A stretch of DNA of 64,000 nucleotides from Celeribacter baekdonensis (GTDB lineage: Bacteria; Pseudomonadota; Alphaproteobacteria; Rhodobacterales; Rhodobacteraceae), in assembly GCF_900102315.1 (NCBI RefSeq), contig NZ_FNBL01000003.1:124001-188000 (forward strand). Reading direction: 5' to 3'. The number at the start of each line of letters is the position of its first letter. The stretch's first letter is position 1. The translations under genes and the position numbers were made by a program. This document shows positions 43,739 through 53,029 of this stretch, piece by piece. The notes under the pieces are model-generated. The model saw only the letters and a list, made by a program, of their open reading frames with translations, was not told the DNA's origin and did not search any database.

Positions 43739-45418
43739 ATGGCTCAGAACGTATCTATGGAGGACTTCGAAGCCCTCTTGAATGAAAGCTTCGAAATTGA
43801 CACCCCGGCAGAAGGCTCGGTTGTCCGCGGCAAGGTTCTTGCGATTGAAGCAGGCCAAGCCATCATCGACGTCGGCTACAAAATGGAAGGCCGCATCGAT
43901 CTTAAAGAATTCGCAAATCCTGGTGAAGCTCCCTCCGTTGCCGTTGGTGACGAGGTCGAAGTGTTCCTCGACCGTGTCGAGAACGCCCGTGGCGAAGCTG
44001 TCATTTCGCGTGACAAGGCCCGCCGCGAAGAGGCCTGGGATCGTTTGGAAAAAGCCTATGCATCCGAAGAGCGCGTCGATGGCGTTATCTTTGGTCGCGT
44101 CAAAGGCGGCTTTACGGTTGATCTCGGCGGCGCTGTTGCGTTCCTTCCGGGTTCACAAGTTGACGTGCGCCCCGTGCGCGACGCTGGCCCGCTCATGGGT
44201 CTCAAGCAGCCGTTCCAGGTTCTCAAAATGGACCGTCGTCGTGGCAACATCGTTGTGTCGCGTCGCGCCATCCTTGAAGAATCCCGTGCAGAACAGCGTG
44301 CAGAAGTCATCGGCGGTCTGACCGAAGGTCAGGAAGTGGACGGCGTGGTCAAAAACATCACTGAATACGGTGCGTTTGTGGACCTCGGCGGCGTTGACGG
44401 CCTGTTGCACGTCACCGACATGGCATGGCGTCGCGTGAACCACCCGTCCGAGATCCTCGCCATCGGCGAAACGATCAAGGTTCAGGTGATCAAGATCAAC
44501 AAAGAAACCCACCGTATCTCCCTCGGCATGAAACAGCTGCAGGACGATCCGTGGGATGCTGTTGAGACCAAATATGCGCTCGAAACCGTTCACATGGGTC
44601 GCGTGACCAACATCACCGATTACGGCGCATTTGTGGAACTTGAGCCGGGCGTCGAAGGCCTTGTTCACGTCTCCGAAATGTCCTGGACCAAGAAAAACGT
44701 CCATCCGGGCAAAATCGTGTCCACAAGCCAAGAAGTGGAAGTCATGGTTCTTGAAATCGACACCGCGAAACGTCGCGTGTCCCTCGGTCTCAAACAAACC
44801 ATGCGCAACCCGTGGGAACTCTTTGCTGAGACCCACCCGGAAGGCACCGTTGTCGAAGGCGAAGTCAAGAACATCACCGAATTCGGTCTGTTCGTGGGTC
44901 TGCCGGGCGACATCGACGGCATGGTTCACCTGTCCGATCTCTCGTGGGACGAGCGTGGCGAAGACGCCATCCAGAACTACCACAAGAACGACATGGTCAA
45001 AGCCGTTGTCACCGAGGTCGATGTTGAGAAAGAGCGCATCTCTCTTTCTATCAAAGGTCTCGACGACAGCTTCTCCGGTGCGGTTGAGGGCGTGAAACGC
45101 GGCTCGATCATCACCGTGGCTGTGACCGCGATCGAAGAAGGCGGGATCGAAGTGGAATATGAAGGCGCGAAATCCTTCATCCGTCGCTCTGACCTGTCCC
45201 GTGATCGTGCCGATCAGCGTCCTGAGCGCTTCCAGATCGGGGATCACCTCGATGTGCGCGTGACCAACGTGGATCAGAAAACCCGTCGTTTGGGTCTGTC
45301 GATCAAAGCCCGCGAAATCGCCGAAGAAAAAGAAGCCGTCGAACAGTATGGCTCCTCCGCTTCTGGCGCGTCCTTGGGCGATATCCTTGGCGCGGCTCTG
45401 AAGTCCGGCGACGAATAA
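43739..45418 (+). CDS. rpsA: 30S ribosomal protein S1
   Basis: A 559-residue protein of usual length with six S1 RNA-binding domains. The repeats are visible by recurring KNITEYGAFVDLGGVDGLLH, TNITDYGAFVELEPGVEGLVH and KNITEFGLFVGLPGDIDGMVH type segments, each followed by HPSEIL or KIVSTS stretches. It binds mRNA to the small subunit. Terminator follows at 45450. It lies upstream of ihfB, as usual, but is separated from cmk. Confidence 0.97.
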   Translation: MAQNVSMEDFEALLNESFEIDTPAEGSVVRGKVLAIEAGQAIIDVGYKMEGRIDLKEFANPGEAPSVAVGDEVEVFLDRVENARGEAVISRDKARREEAWDRLEKAYASEERVDGVIFGRVKGGFTVDLGGAVAFLPGSQVDVRPVRDAGPLMGLKQPFQVLKMDRRRGNIVVSRRAILEESRAEQRAEVIGGLTEGQEVDGVVKNITEYGAFVDLGGVDGLLHVTDMAWRRVNHPSEILAIGETIKVQVIKINKETHRISLGMKQLQDDPWDAVETKYALETVHMGRVTNITDYGAFVELEPGVEGLVHVSEMSWTKKNVHPGKIVSTSQEVEVMVLEIDTAKRRVSLGLKQTMRNPWELFAETHPEGTVVEGEVKNITEFGLFVGLPGDIDGMVHLSDLSWDERGEDAIQNYHKNDMVKAVVTEVDVEKERISLSIKGLDDSFSGAVEGVKRGSIITVAVTAIEEGGIEVEYEGAKSFIRRSDLSRDRADQRPERFQIGDHLDVRVTNVDQKTRRLGLSIKAREIAEEKEAVEQYGSSASGASLGDILGAALKSGDE

Positions 45419-45449
45419 TCATATCGCCTAAGTGCGACCAAGACTTTGA

Positions 45450-45479
45450 AAAGGCCCTGCTTTATCGCGGGGCCTTTTT
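45450..45479 (+). terminator. rpsA terminator
   Basis: AAGGCCC and GGGCCTT arms flank a loop of about 15 bases that can pair in part (CTGCTTTATCGCG), followed by TTTT. It lies 31 bases after the rpsA stop. Confidence 0.78.
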
Positions 45480-45851
45480 GCATGAGCGCGATGGGCACCT
45501 TCCCCTGCGGCAGCTCTCCCGAATCGCTTAGGTCACGCCGCAGCGCAGCGTTCCGCCGGATGTGCCCTTGGCGGACAAAATTCAGAGATTTTTGGATTTT
45601 TGGGCTAAATCTCAGCACATTAGAGCCAAAAAAAACTCATTCCGTGCCTCGGAGCCTATTCCCCGCAAAACGATCCCATCCTATAGTCGTCGAACAAATG
45701 AGAACGTCAAAGCGTTCCGCCAAAAATCGAAAACTGGGCTTTGGTGCAATGCCGTACGACAATGACTGTTGTCAGCGCTTCACCCGATCCTATATCTCAG
45801 ATGAAGGGCGTCACGCTTGAAAGAAACGCGCCCAAACCAAGGGGGGACTTC
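45480..45851. other. Spacer between rpsA and ihfB
   Basis: No ORF with a credible ribosome site. The middle (45580-45700) is A/T-rich and could carry the ihfB promoter, but I cannot point to a convincing -35/-10 pair. GGGGGG lies just before the ihfB ATG. Confidence 0.6.
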
Positions 45852-46133
45852 ATGATCCGGTCTGAACTGATCCAGAAGATCGCTGATGAGAATCCGCATC
45901 TTTATCAACGCGACGTTGAGCGGATCGTGAACACGATCTTTGAAGAGATCATCGAAGCGATGGCGCGTGGCGACCGTGTCGAGCTGCGCGGATTTGGCGC
46001 CTTTTCCGTCAAGAAACGGGATGCAAGACTGGGGCGCAATCCGCGCACTGGCGAAAGCGTTCCGGTTGATGAAAAGCATGTGCCGTTTTTCAAAACTGGT
46101 AAGCTGTTGCGCGATCGTCTAAACGGCGAGTGA
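45852..46133 (+). CDS. ihfB: Integration host factor beta subunit
   Basis: A 93-residue HU/IHF-family protein. [19 protein letters not shown], the [14 protein letters not shown] strand and the DNA-intercalating [10 protein letters not shown] arm fit IhfB. With IhfA (not in the window) it bends DNA. Followed by the lapA-like gene after 27 bases. Confidence 0.95.
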   Translation: MIRSELIQKIADENPHLYQRDVERIVNTIFEEIIEAMARGDRVELRGFGAFSVKKRDARLGRNPRTGESVPVDEKHVPFFKTGKLLRDRLNGE

Positions 46134-46160
46134 GTTTTGACATAAAGGAAGGGGGCGCTG

Positions 46161-46508
46161 ATGCGCTACATCCGTTACGCGTTTCTCGCGGCGCTTGCCG
46201 TTGTGCTGGTGACTGTGGCCTTGGCCAATCGCGATGTCGTTGTGCTCCACCTTTTGCCCGCAGATCTGGCCAGCCTTACAGGCCTGTCCCTGACACTGAG
46301 CTTGCCGATGTTTGTGATGATCTTTGGCGCGATCGTGGCCGGGCTTTTGATCGGCTTTGTCTGGGAATATATGCGCGAGTATAAACACCGCTCCGCCGCG
46401 TCCGGCCACAAGCGAGAAAAAGAAAAACTGGCCCGTGAAGTCGACAAGCTGAAAACAGCCAAAGCCAAGAGTGAGGGCGACGAAGTCCTGGCACTTTTGG
46501 AACACTGA
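46161..46508 (+). CDS. LapA-domain (DUF1049) membrane protein
   Basis: A 115-residue inner-membrane protein with two hydrophobic segments (about 5-22 and 45-68) and a C-terminal cytosolic coiled coil (about 70-110, rich in Lys and Glu: KREKEKLAREVDKLK). It resembles LapA/YciS, which works in lipopolysaccharide assembly control. It is between ihfB and trpF, on the same strand. Confidence 0.87.
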   Translation: MRYIRYAFLAALAVVLVTVALANRDVVVLHLLPADLASLTGLSLTLSLPMFVMIFGAIVAGLLIGFVWEYMREYKHRSAASGHKREKEKLAREVDKLKTAKAKSEGDEVLALLEH

Positions 46509-46526
46509 TTGCGCTAGAACAGGTCC

Positions 46527-47168
46527 ATGGACACACGCGTCAAAATTTGCGGACTGAGCACGCTGGAGACGGTCGACGTGGCTGTTGAGGCCGGGGCGCA
46601 ATATCTGGGCTTTGTGTTTTTCCCGAAATCCCCCCGCTATGTCGATATCCCCAAAGCGCGCGCTCTGGCGGTTGAGGTGCCTATGGGCGTGGCCAAGGTC
46701 GCTTTGGTGGTGAATGCCACCGATGCGGAACTGGACCGGATCACCGATCAGGTGCCGCTTGATATGCTGCAACTTCATGGCACGGAAAGCCTTGAGCGGG
46801 TGTCGGACATCCGTGCGCGCTATGGCTTGCCGGTGATGAAAGCGGTGGGGGTCTCCGGCCCAGAAGATTTGGCCGCTTTGGACGCCTATGGCATGGTCGC
46901 GGATCAGATTTTGGTCGACACCAAAGCCCCGAAAGGTGCGGCTATTCCCGGCGGAAATGGTCTTTCCTTTGATTGGCGGCTGATTTCCAAACGCGCCTGG
47001 AATGCGCCATGGATGTTGGCCGGTGGCCTGACGGCGGAGAACGTGGTTTCTGCGATCCAAATGACGGGCGCGAAACAGGTTGATCTCTCGTCCGGCGTTG
47101 AAAGCGCGCCGGGCGTGAAAGACCCCGCCAAAATCCGCGCCTTTATGGCCGCCATTCGGGGCGCCTGA
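46527..47168 (+). CDS. trpF: Phosphoribosylanthranilate isomerase
   Basis: A 213-residue TIM-barrel enzyme. The catalytic Cys is in RVKICGLST, the acid Asp in [10 protein letters not shown], and the phosphate site in [11 protein letters not shown] and [11 protein letters not shown]. It converts phosphoribosylanthranilate into CdRP in tryptophan synthesis. Starts 18 bases after the lapA-like gene and precedes trpB by about 100 bases. Confidence 0.95.
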   Translation: MDTRVKICGLSTLETVDVAVEAGAQYLGFVFFPKSPRYVDIPKARALAVEVPMGVAKVALVVNATDAELDRITDQVPLDMLQLHGTESLERVSDIRARYGLPVMKAVGVSGPEDLAALDAYGMVADQILVDTKAPKGAAIPGGNGLSFDWRLISKRAWNAPWMLAGGLTAENVVSAIQMTGAKQVDLSSGVESAPGVKDPAKIRAFMAAIRGA

Positions 47169-47267
47169 CCGGCTTTTTCGAGTATTTTCCCTGCAATGAA
47201 GACGGGCGCGCTTTACCGACCCGCGCCCGTGAGCTACATCCATGTGGATCCGCAAAGGAGCATCGCG

Positions 47268-48518
47268 ATGAACGATCTTTTCAACAGCTTCATGAACGGC
47301 CCTGACGAAAAGGGCCGCTTTGGCAATTACGGCGGGCGATTCGTGTCTGAGACACTGATGCCGCTGATCCTCTCGCTCGAAGAGGAATATGAGAAAGCCA
47401 AGGTCGATCCCGAATTTTGGGCCGAAATGGAAGATTTGTGGAAACACTATGTCGGTCGCCCGAGCCCGCTCTATTACGCGCAAAAGATGACCGAAGAGTT
47501 GGGCGGCGCGAAGATTTATCTCAAGCGTGACGAGCTCAACCACACTGGCGCGCATAAGATCAACAACGTTTTGGGCCAGATCATTTTGGCGCGGCGCATG
47601 GGCAAAACCCGGATTATTGCTGAAACCGGCGCGGGCCAACACGGGGTTGCGACGGCGACGGTTTGTGCCAAATTCGGTCTGAAATGCGTGGTCTATATGG
47701 GTGCGCATGATGTGGAACGGCAGATGCCGAACGTGTTTCGGATGCAGCTTTTGGGTGCTGAAGTGGTGCCGGTGAAATCCGGTCGTGGCACGTTGAAAGA
47801 TGCGATGAACGATGCGCTGCGCGATTGGGTGACCAATGTGCGCGACACGTTTTATTGCATCGGCACGGTGGCGGGACCGCACCCGTACCCGGCGATGGTG
47901 CGCGATTTCCAATCCATCATCGGCAAAGAGGTCCGGTGGCAGTTGCCCGAGCAAGAGGGGGAGGGCCGTTTGCCCGACACTGTGATCGCGGCGATTGGTG
48001 GCGGTTCCAACGCGATGGGGCTGTTCTACCCGTTCCTTGACGACGAGAGTGTCAATATCATTGGCGTCGAAGCGGGTGGCAAGGGCGTGAATGAGAAGAT
48101 GGAACATTGCGCCTCGCTGACGGGGGGGCGTCCCGGTGTGTTGCACGGCAACCGCACTTATTTGTTGCAAGATGACGATGGGCAGATTCTCGAAGGCTTC
48201 TCGATTTCTGCGGGCTTGGATTATCCGGGCATCGGGCCAGAGCACGCGTGGCTCAATGATATTGGCCGCGCCAAATATGTCTCGATCACCGACACAGAGG
48301 CTTTGGAAGCGTTTCAGTTTTCCTGCCGGACCGAGGGTATCATTCCGGCGCTTGAGCCGTCGCATGCGCTGGCGCATGTGATGAAACTGGCTCCGACCCT
48401 GCCCAAGGACCATATCATCGTGATGAATATGTGTGGGCGCGGCGACAAAGACATCTTTACCGTGGCGCGCCATCTGGGCGTGAATATCGCAGGCTCTGAA
48501 GGTCGCGACCTTAAATAA
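47268..48518 (+). CDS. trpB: Tryptophan synthase beta chain
   Basis: A 416-residue PLP enzyme. The PLP Lys lies in [13 protein letters not shown], the phosphate loop is GGGSNAMG, and the catalytic Glu is in [11 protein letters not shown]. It condenses indole with serine. AAAGGAG precedes ATG 47268. The alpha subunit gene is not adjacent; it lies at 59945-60736 on the other strand. A terminator follows. Confidence 0.97.
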   Translation: MNDLFNSFMNGPDEKGRFGNYGGRFVSETLMPLILSLEEEYEKAKVDPEFWAEMEDLWKHYVGRPSPLYYAQKMTEELGGAKIYLKRDELNHTGAHKINNVLGQIILARRMGKTRIIAETGAGQHGVATATVCAKFGLKCVVYMGAHDVERQMPNVFRMQLLGAEVVPVKSGRGTLKDAMNDALRDWVTNVRDTFYCIGTVAGPHPYPAMVRDFQSIIGKEVRWQLPEQEGEGRLPDTVIAAIGGGSNAMGLFYPFLDDESVNIIGVEAGGKGVNEKMEHCASLTGGRPGVLHGNRTYLLQDDDGQILEGFSISAGLDYPGIGPEHAWLNDIGRAKYVSITDTEALEAFQFSCRTEGIIPALEPSHALAHVMKLAPTLPKDHIIVMNMCGRGDKDIFTVARHLGVNIAGSEGRDLK

Positions 48519-48542
48519 TATAAAGAGATCAATGGGCTATGA

Positions 48543-48575
48543 GGGTCGTTCCAGTGGGAGCGGCCCTTTTTTATA
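48543..48575 (+). terminator. trpB terminator
   Basis: GGGTCGTTCC and GGAGCGGCCC pair in a ten-base stem (with G-T wobble) around AGTG, followed by a run of six T. It lies 25 bases after trpB. Confidence 0.82.
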
Positions 48576-48735
48576 CCCTAAACTCAGGTTTAGGGTCGTG
48601 GGCCGGGGGTTTATGGTGCCGGGTTTAGGCCCGTGGTTGGTAGAACTCGGTAAGGTTTGTCGGTGAGAGTGCAGTTGTTCCGGGGTGCTCTCGTGCCCCG
48701 TTCATTGAAACCTGATCCCTCCGAAAGGAACGACC

Positions 48736-49245
48736 ATGCATAAAGTACTTTTGACTTCCATCGCTTTCCTCGCCGCAGGCGTACCCGTTACGGCATTTGC
48801 AGAGATGACCACCGAAGAAATCATCGATATGTTCCCCGGCGCGCAAAAAATCGAAATCAAACGCCGCGCCAACACCACCAAAGTGGAGGTGCTTGTGGAT
48901 GGTGAAAAAATCGAAGTGACATTTGACAATGCCACCAACCAAATCCGCAAACGTGAGACTGAGCGGCTTTCTGACAATGATTTGGCCGATGAGCTTGATG
49001 ACATTGAGCAGCATAACGGCGATACTTACGCTGACGAAGATCATGAAGATCATGATGAAGCCGATGATGAAGCCGATGATGACAGCGATGATGATCGTGG
49101 CAGCTCTCACGACAGTGACGATGATGACAGTGACGACAGTGACAGCGACGATGACAGCGATAACGACGACAGTGACGATGACAGCGATGATGATGGTGAC
49201 GATGATGGTGACGACAGCGATGATGACGACGGGGATGATCGCTAA
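48736..49245 (+). CDS. Exported PepSY-like protein with Asp/Ser tail
   Basis: A 169-residue protein. It has a signal peptide (1-22, ending TAFAE), a small PepSY-like domain (about 24-80; EEIIDMFPGAQKIEIKR, VEVLVDGEKIEVTFDNAT) and a tail from about 95 to the end made almost entirely of Asp, Ser, Gly and Glu in SDD/DSDDD units. Such tails bind calcium or other cations in other proteins. AAAGGAA precedes the ATG. First gene of a probable three-gene module with the next exported protein and a membrane LuxR protein. Confidence 0.82.
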   Translation: MHKVLLTSIAFLAAGVPVTAFAEMTTEEIIDMFPGAQKIEIKRRANTTKVEVLVDGEKIEVTFDNATNQIRKRETERLSDNDLADELDDIEQHNGDTYADEDHEDHDEADDEADDDSDDDRGSSHDSDDDDSDDSDSDDDSDNDDSDDDSDDDGDDDGDDSDDDDGDDR

Positions 49246-49305
49246 GCCGCGCAGAGAATCCGCCTGTCATACGGCGCATTCCCGCGCCACATGATAACCA
49301 ACATG

Positions 49306-49335
49306 ACGCCCCCCGCGAAACCGCGCGGGAGGCGT
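49306..49335 (+). terminator. Hairpin between the two acidic-tail genes
   Basis: ACGCCCCCCGCG and CGCGGGAGGCGT form an 11-base-pair stem with one mismatch and a six-base loop, followed by only TTT. It could act as a partial terminator or mRNA-stability element setting the ratio of the two products. Confidence 0.5.
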
Positions 49336-49353
49336 TTAAAGCCGAGGGTAACG

Positions 49354-49836
49354 ATGAATCGAAGACGCTTTTTCATAGGACTGTCTGCGGCGCTCACCAT
49401 GGGCGGGGCCGCAATGGCGCAGCCTGCCGAAGATATGATCCTCGCGCAATTGCGTCAGCAGGGGTTCAAAAAAATTACAGTCGGTCGCACCCTGTTGGGG
49501 CGAACGCGCTTTGTCGCGACGGGCAACGGTCAAAGACGTGAGATCATTCTCAATCCGGTCACGGGAGAAATTTTGCGTGATTTCTGGCAGGATGAGGTGG
49601 GGAACAAAGCCCCGCGGATTGTTGACAGTTCGACCGGGCATGATGCCGCAGAGCGGGAAGACACGACGTCTGGGCCGGACAACGAAGACGATGAGGACGA
49701 TGAGGACAAGGGCTCATCAGACCGCGATGACGACAAAGACGAGTCCGACGACAGCGATGATGACAGCGACGATGACGATGACGGTGACGACGACAGCGAC
49801 GATGACGATGACGGTGACGACGACAACGAGGACTGA
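49354..49836 (+). CDS. Exported (Tat-like) protein with PepSY-like domain and Asp/Ser tail
   Basis: A 160-residue protein. The N-terminus MNRRRFFIGLSAALTMGG carries a twin-arginine-like export signal, cleaved near AMAQP. A short PepSY-like domain follows (about 30-80; LRQQGFKKITVGRTLLGRTRF, REIILNPVTGEILRDF), then a long Asp/Ser/Glu tail (about 105-160). The tail ends in a perfect 30-base duplication. GAGGG precedes ATG 49354. It parallels the upstream protein in architecture but uses a different export route. Confidence 0.82.
   Translation: MNRRRFFIGLSAALTMGGAAMAQPAEDMILAQLRQQGFKKITVGRTLLGRTRFVATGNGQRREIILNPVTGEILRDFWQDEVGNKAPRIVDSSTGHDAAEREDTTSGPDNEDDEDDEDKGSSDRDDDKDESDDSDDDSDDDDDGDDDSDDDDDGDDDNED
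49762..49821 (+). repeat. Perfect 30-base tandem duplication in the acidic tail
   Basis: Two identical 30-base units, 49762-49791 and 49792-49821, each encode D-S-D-D-D-D-D-G-D-D. In-frame units like this can expand or contract by slippage. Confidence 0.9.
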
Positions 49837-49875
49837 GCAGGGGCCGCACAGCCATTTTATGCGGCAAAGGGAGGG

Positions 49876-50397
49876 ATGCGTTTGCAAGAACGCTATATAA
49901 TTTTGGCGATTTTCATCGTGCAGGCCATCTGCGCGTTTTTCTTTGTGTCGGACATTCTTGGATCTGTGATCGGTCTTCGTGCCAACCCGATCGCATGGCA
50001 AACCCGTGAGCTTATTGAAATTTTGGCCGCTGTTGGGCTGCTCCTTGGCCTTGGGCTGGGGGGCATTGCTCTGAATCGTTCACTGCGTCACCGACAAAGG
50101 GCTGAGGACAAATTGCGCCGTGCCTCTTCTGCCTTTGTCGATGTGTTGGAGGAACGGTTTGCGACCTGGTCGCTGACGCCCGCCGAACGCGATGTGGCGT
50201 TGTTTTTGATCAAGGGCCTGTCCATTTCCGATATCGCGGCAGTGCGTGCCACGTCGGAAGGCACGGTCAAGGCACAGATGGGCGCAGTCTACCGCAAAGC
50301 GGGCGTGAGTGGTGCTGCGCAACTGTTGAGCTTGTTCATTGACGATCTGATGGATGGCGTCACGGTTGAGACAGTGCGCGGTGATGTGGCCGCTTAG
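49876..50397 (+). CDS. Membrane-anchored LuxR-type regulator
   Basis: A 173-residue protein. Two membrane segments (about 8-30 and 47-68) come first, then a short coiled-coil linker (SLRHRQRAEDKLRRASSAF), then a LuxR/GerE helix-turn-helix (about 98-160; WSLTPAERDVALFLIKGLS, IAAVRATSEGTVKAQMGAVYRKAG). It has no receiver or autoinducer domain. GGGAGGG abuts the ATG, so an in-frame TTG at 49882 with six-base spacing could be the true start. It sits 40 bases after the second acidic-tail gene and probably controls the module. Confidence 0.82.
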   Translation: MRLQERYIILAIFIVQAICAFFFVSDILGSVIGLRANPIAWQTRELIEILAAVGLLLGLGLGGIALNRSLRHRQRAEDKLRRASSAFVDVLEERFATWSLTPAERDVALFLIKGLSISDIAAVRATSEGTVKAQMGAVYRKAGVSGAAQLLSLFIDDLMDGVTVETVRGDVAA

Positions 50398-50774
50398 AAT
50401 GTTTCGACAGCGTGGGTTTTGAGCACCTCAAGAGGCACGATTTCAAGCGCGCGGACATGGGTCGAGGCCAAAGAGACTTTGGGCGCACATCCCTCATCAT
50501 GGGCCTGAAAAAAACGCGCCGCACAGAGGCACCATGCATCCCCCGGTTTGAGGCCGACAAAGCCAAACTCCGGGCGCGGCGTTGAGAGGTCATTGCCAAC
50601 ATATTTCGAATAGGCAAGAAATTCCCCGGTCATCACCGCGCAGACCGTGTGAGACCCGCTGTCCTGCGGGCACGTGTTGCAGGTGCCATCGCGAAAATAG
50701 CCCGTCACCGGATCGGTGGAGCAGGGCGCCAAAGCGCCGCCCAGAACATTGATCGAAGGGGAGGGGGTGACCAT
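50394..50774 (-). CDS. DUF2237-family protein
   Basis: A 126-residue protein matching DUF2237 as I recall it: NVLGGALAPCSTDPVTGYFRDG, GSHTVCAVMTGEFLAYSK, GNDLSTPRPEFGFVGLKPGD and WCLCAARF. Conserved Cys suggest a metal or redox site; no function is established. AGGAG precedes ATG 50774. Its stop overlaps the LuxR gene end by four bases (convergent). Confidence 0.88.
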   Translation of the reverse strand: MVTPSPSINVLGGALAPCSTDPVTGYFRDGTCNTCPQDSGSHTVCAVMTGEFLAYSKYVGNDLSTPRPEFGFVGLKPGDAWCLCAARFFQAHDEGCAPKVSLASTHVRALEIVPLEVLKTHAVETF

Positions 50775-50832
50775 TACGCGTCTCCTTTTGACCCAAGGTA
50801 GAGGGTGTGGCACCGTGGTCAAGGGGAGAGGA

Positions 50833-51519
50833 TCAGCGGAATTTGTCGCGCAGCTTGTCGAAGGGTGATTTGGGTGCTTCAGGCGTGTCTGATTTTGGGG
50901 CAGGCGCATCGGTTTTCGGATCGCGGGCTTTGGTCCCGGTCGAAGGCCGGGGCGGGCTTGTGCGCAAGGCGACGGCATTGGAAAACTTTGCAGCCTCGCC
51001 AGCCGCCAGAGAGGCCGCCCCATCGGAACAGCCCCGGATCACATCGTCGAGCCAGTCCTGATCGGCTTTGGCAAAGTCTGACAAGACATAGGGGGCAACG
51101 CGGTCCTTGTGGCCCGGATGCCCAATGCCCAAACGCACCCGGTCATACTCCGCCCCGATATGTTGATGAATGGAGCGCAACCCGTTGTGCCCGGCATGCC
51201 CACCACCGGTTTTGACCCGAACCTTGCCGGGCGCAAGGTCCAGCTCGTCATGAAACACCACCACATCGGCCGGGGTGAGTTTGTAAAATCGCATCGCTTC
51301 GCCAACGGATTGGCCGGAGAGATTCATAAAGGTTTCGGGCTTGATCAGGATCACCTTCTCAGACCCAAGTTTGCCCTCAGACACTTGGCCCTGAAATTTG
51401 GACCGCCACGGTGCAAACCCGTGATCTTCCTGGACCCGGTCCACAACCATAAAGCCGATATTGTGGCGGTTTCCCGCATATTTCGCGCCCGGATTTCCGA
51501 GGCCGACAAACAAACGCAT
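50833..51519 (-). CDS. pth: Peptidyl-tRNA hydrolase
   Basis: A 228-residue Pth. GLGNPGAKYAGNRHNIGFMVVD carries the catalytic His and Asn, and FHDELDLAPGKVRVKTGGGHAGHNG-type segments bind the tRNA. The last 40 residues form a Pro/Ser/Lys-rich extension (SPFDKLRDKFR at the end), as seen in related genera. It frees peptides from stalled peptidyl-tRNA. Order rplY-(phosphodiesterase)-pth on the same strand. Confidence 0.96.
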   Translation of the reverse strand: MRLFVGLGNPGAKYAGNRHNIGFMVVDRVQEDHGFAPWRSKFQGQVSEGKLGSEKVILIKPETFMNLSGQSVGEAMRFYKLTPADVVVFHDELDLAPGKVRVKTGGGHAGHNGLRSIHQHIGAEYDRVRLGIGHPGHKDRVAPYVLSDFAKADQDWLDDVIRGCSDGAASLAAGEAAKFSNAVALRTSPPRPSTGTKARDPKTDAPAPKSDTPEAPKSPFDKLRDKFR

Positions 51520-51549
51520 GGCAGTCTCCTTTGGCGAAGACCTAGCGTG

Positions 51550-52287
51550 TCATGGCGCTTTTGGCGAGTCCTGAGAAGTGCGAAAGGTATGAAAGGCCGA
51601 GACGTGATCGGTGTTGAGGCATCCGACGCCCCAATCCCGGATCTGGGCAAAAAGCGCGGGCGAGACTGTGTCGGAATAGACCTGCGTGGCCAACCCTGCC
51701 GCCTGTGCCGCCCGGACGTTTTCAAGGGTGAAATCATTCTTGGCGTCATTGCAGGCATAGAATTCGACGATGCTGGCGTCAAATTTTTCAATCAGCGTTT
51801 CAGGCGTTGCGCGTCGCCAATGCACCATCTGGGCGACATCGGGGGCTGCGCGCAGCATGTCGAGATGCATCTGTTCCGAAAAGGAGCAGGTGTAACACTG
51901 TGCGGCGATGTCGAGGCGATGGATGATTTGGGCGATGGCGTCGCAATCGGCCCATTTGACTTCGATGTAGAAGGCTGCGCGGGATTTGAAGGCGTCCAAA
52001 AACGCATCGAGACGCGGAACGGGCGTTGTCGCAAATCGAGCATCGAACCAAGCGCCCGCATCCAGGGCATCGACCTCTTTCGATGTCATGTCGGCGATCG
52101 GGCCGGTGCCGTTGGTGGTGCGGTCCACGGTCTCGTCATGCATCACATAAAGCACGCCATCTCGGGTTTGGCGCACGTCGAATTCAAGAACATCCCCGCC
52201 CTGCGCCAAAGCCGCCTCGAAGGCGGGAAATGTGTTCTCAGGCGCGCTGAGGCGTGCGCCGCGGTGGCAGGCAATCTGTGTCATCAT
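51550..52287 (-). CDS. Glycerophosphodiester phosphodiesterase
   Basis: A 245-residue GDPD-family TIM barrel. The motifs are CHRGARLSAPENT (His, Arg, Glu) and EFDVRQTRDGVLYVMHDETVD (metal Asp and His). It lacks a signal peptide, so it is probably cytosolic and cleaves glycerophosphodiesters to glycerol-3-phosphate. Two adjacent ATGs (52287 and 52284) are possible starts. It interrupts the common rplY-pth pair. Confidence 0.9.
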   Translation of the reverse strand: MMTQIACHRGARLSAPENTFPAFEAALAQGGDVLEFDVRQTRDGVLYVMHDETVDRTTNGTGPIADMTSKEVDALDAGAWFDARFATTPVPRLDAFLDAFKSRAAFYIEVKWADCDAIAQIIHRLDIAAQCYTCSFSEQMHLDMLRAAPDVAQMVHWRRATPETLIEKFDASIVEFYACNDAKNDFTLENVRAAQAAGLATQVYSDTVSPALFAQIRDWGVGCLNTDHVSAFHTFRTSQDSPKAP

Positions 52288-52408
52288 GCGCTCGTGCTAA
52301 ATGGGCGAGATCACAGGAGCATGACGTTTGGCGTGGAAATGGGGGTCAAAACGAAAACGCGAGCCCCGAAGGACCCGCGTTTCAATGCCTGAACAGGGCT
52401 GCCAAGGA

Positions 52409-53029
52409 TTATTCCTCTGCAGCGGCCTCTTCGGTTTCTTCATCATCAGAGCTGCCAAGGCCAGCCGGTGCGGTGATGTTGGCGATGACGAAATCGCGGT
52501 CGATCACGGCTTTGGAGCCTTTGGGGAGTTCGATGTCGGAAATGTGGTACACATCGCCGATTGTGCCTTTCGAGATGTCGAGCGTGATGTGATCGGGGAT
52601 ATCCGCCGCAGTCACGATCAGCTCAACTTCGGTGCGCACATGGGTGACAACACCACCTTTTTTGATGCCCGGGGACACTTCCTCGCCCACAATTTCAACC
52701 GGAATGAACAGGTTGATGCGGGAGTTGCGGTGCAGACGCATGAAATCGACGTGAGTCGGAAGGTCTTTCACCACGTCGCGCTGAACGCCGCGGCAGATCA
52801 CGCGCACATCCTCTTGGCCTTCAACTTTGAGGTTGAACAGCGTGGACAAGAAACGGCCCGCTTTCAGGCGTTTCAACAGCACGTTGAACGGAAGGTTGAT
52901 CGGCATCGGCTCTTTGTCATCGCCGTAAACGATACCCGGTACGAACCCGTCACGACGAGCTTGGCGAGCGGCGCCCTTGCCTGTCCCCGCGCGTACCGTG
53001 GCAATAAGATCAGGAATCTCACCAGCCAT
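52409..53029 (-). CDS. rplY: 50S ribosomal protein L25/general stress protein Ctc
   Basis: A 206-residue long-form L25 (CTC type). The N-terminal 5S rRNA-binding domain (about 1-95; [24 protein letters not shown]) is followed by a beta domain (about 100-190) and an acidic Glu-rich C-terminus. ATG 53029 has GGAG seven bases upstream. The frame extends to 53359 without ribosome site and is not used. Confidence 0.95.
   Translation of the reverse strand: MAGEIPDLIATVRAGTGKGAARQARRDGFVPGIVYGDDKEPMPINLPFNVLLKRLKAGRFLSTLFNLKVEGQEDVRVICRGVQRDVVKDLPTHVDFMRLHRNSRINLFIPVEIVGEEVSPGIKKGGVVTHVRTEVELIVTAADIPDHITLDISKGTIGDVYHISDIELPKGSKAVIDRDFVIANITAPAGLGSSDDEETEEAAAEE

Noticed and set aside
44153-45247. 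A 364-codon minus-strand frame opposite rpsA
   Set aside because: Its apparent repeats merely mirror the S1 repeats on the sense strand.
46119-48473. A 784-codon open frame on the minus strand opposite ihfB-trpF-trpB
   Set aside because: It runs antisense to genes with clear catalytic motifs, has a His/Arg/Gln-rich composition typical of shadow frames in high-GC DNA, and has no ribosome site.
49040-49240. Short repeated GAC/GAT units considered as a CRISPR-like or minisatellite array
   Set aside because: There are no spacers of constant length; the repeats are in frame and encode the Asp/Ser tail.
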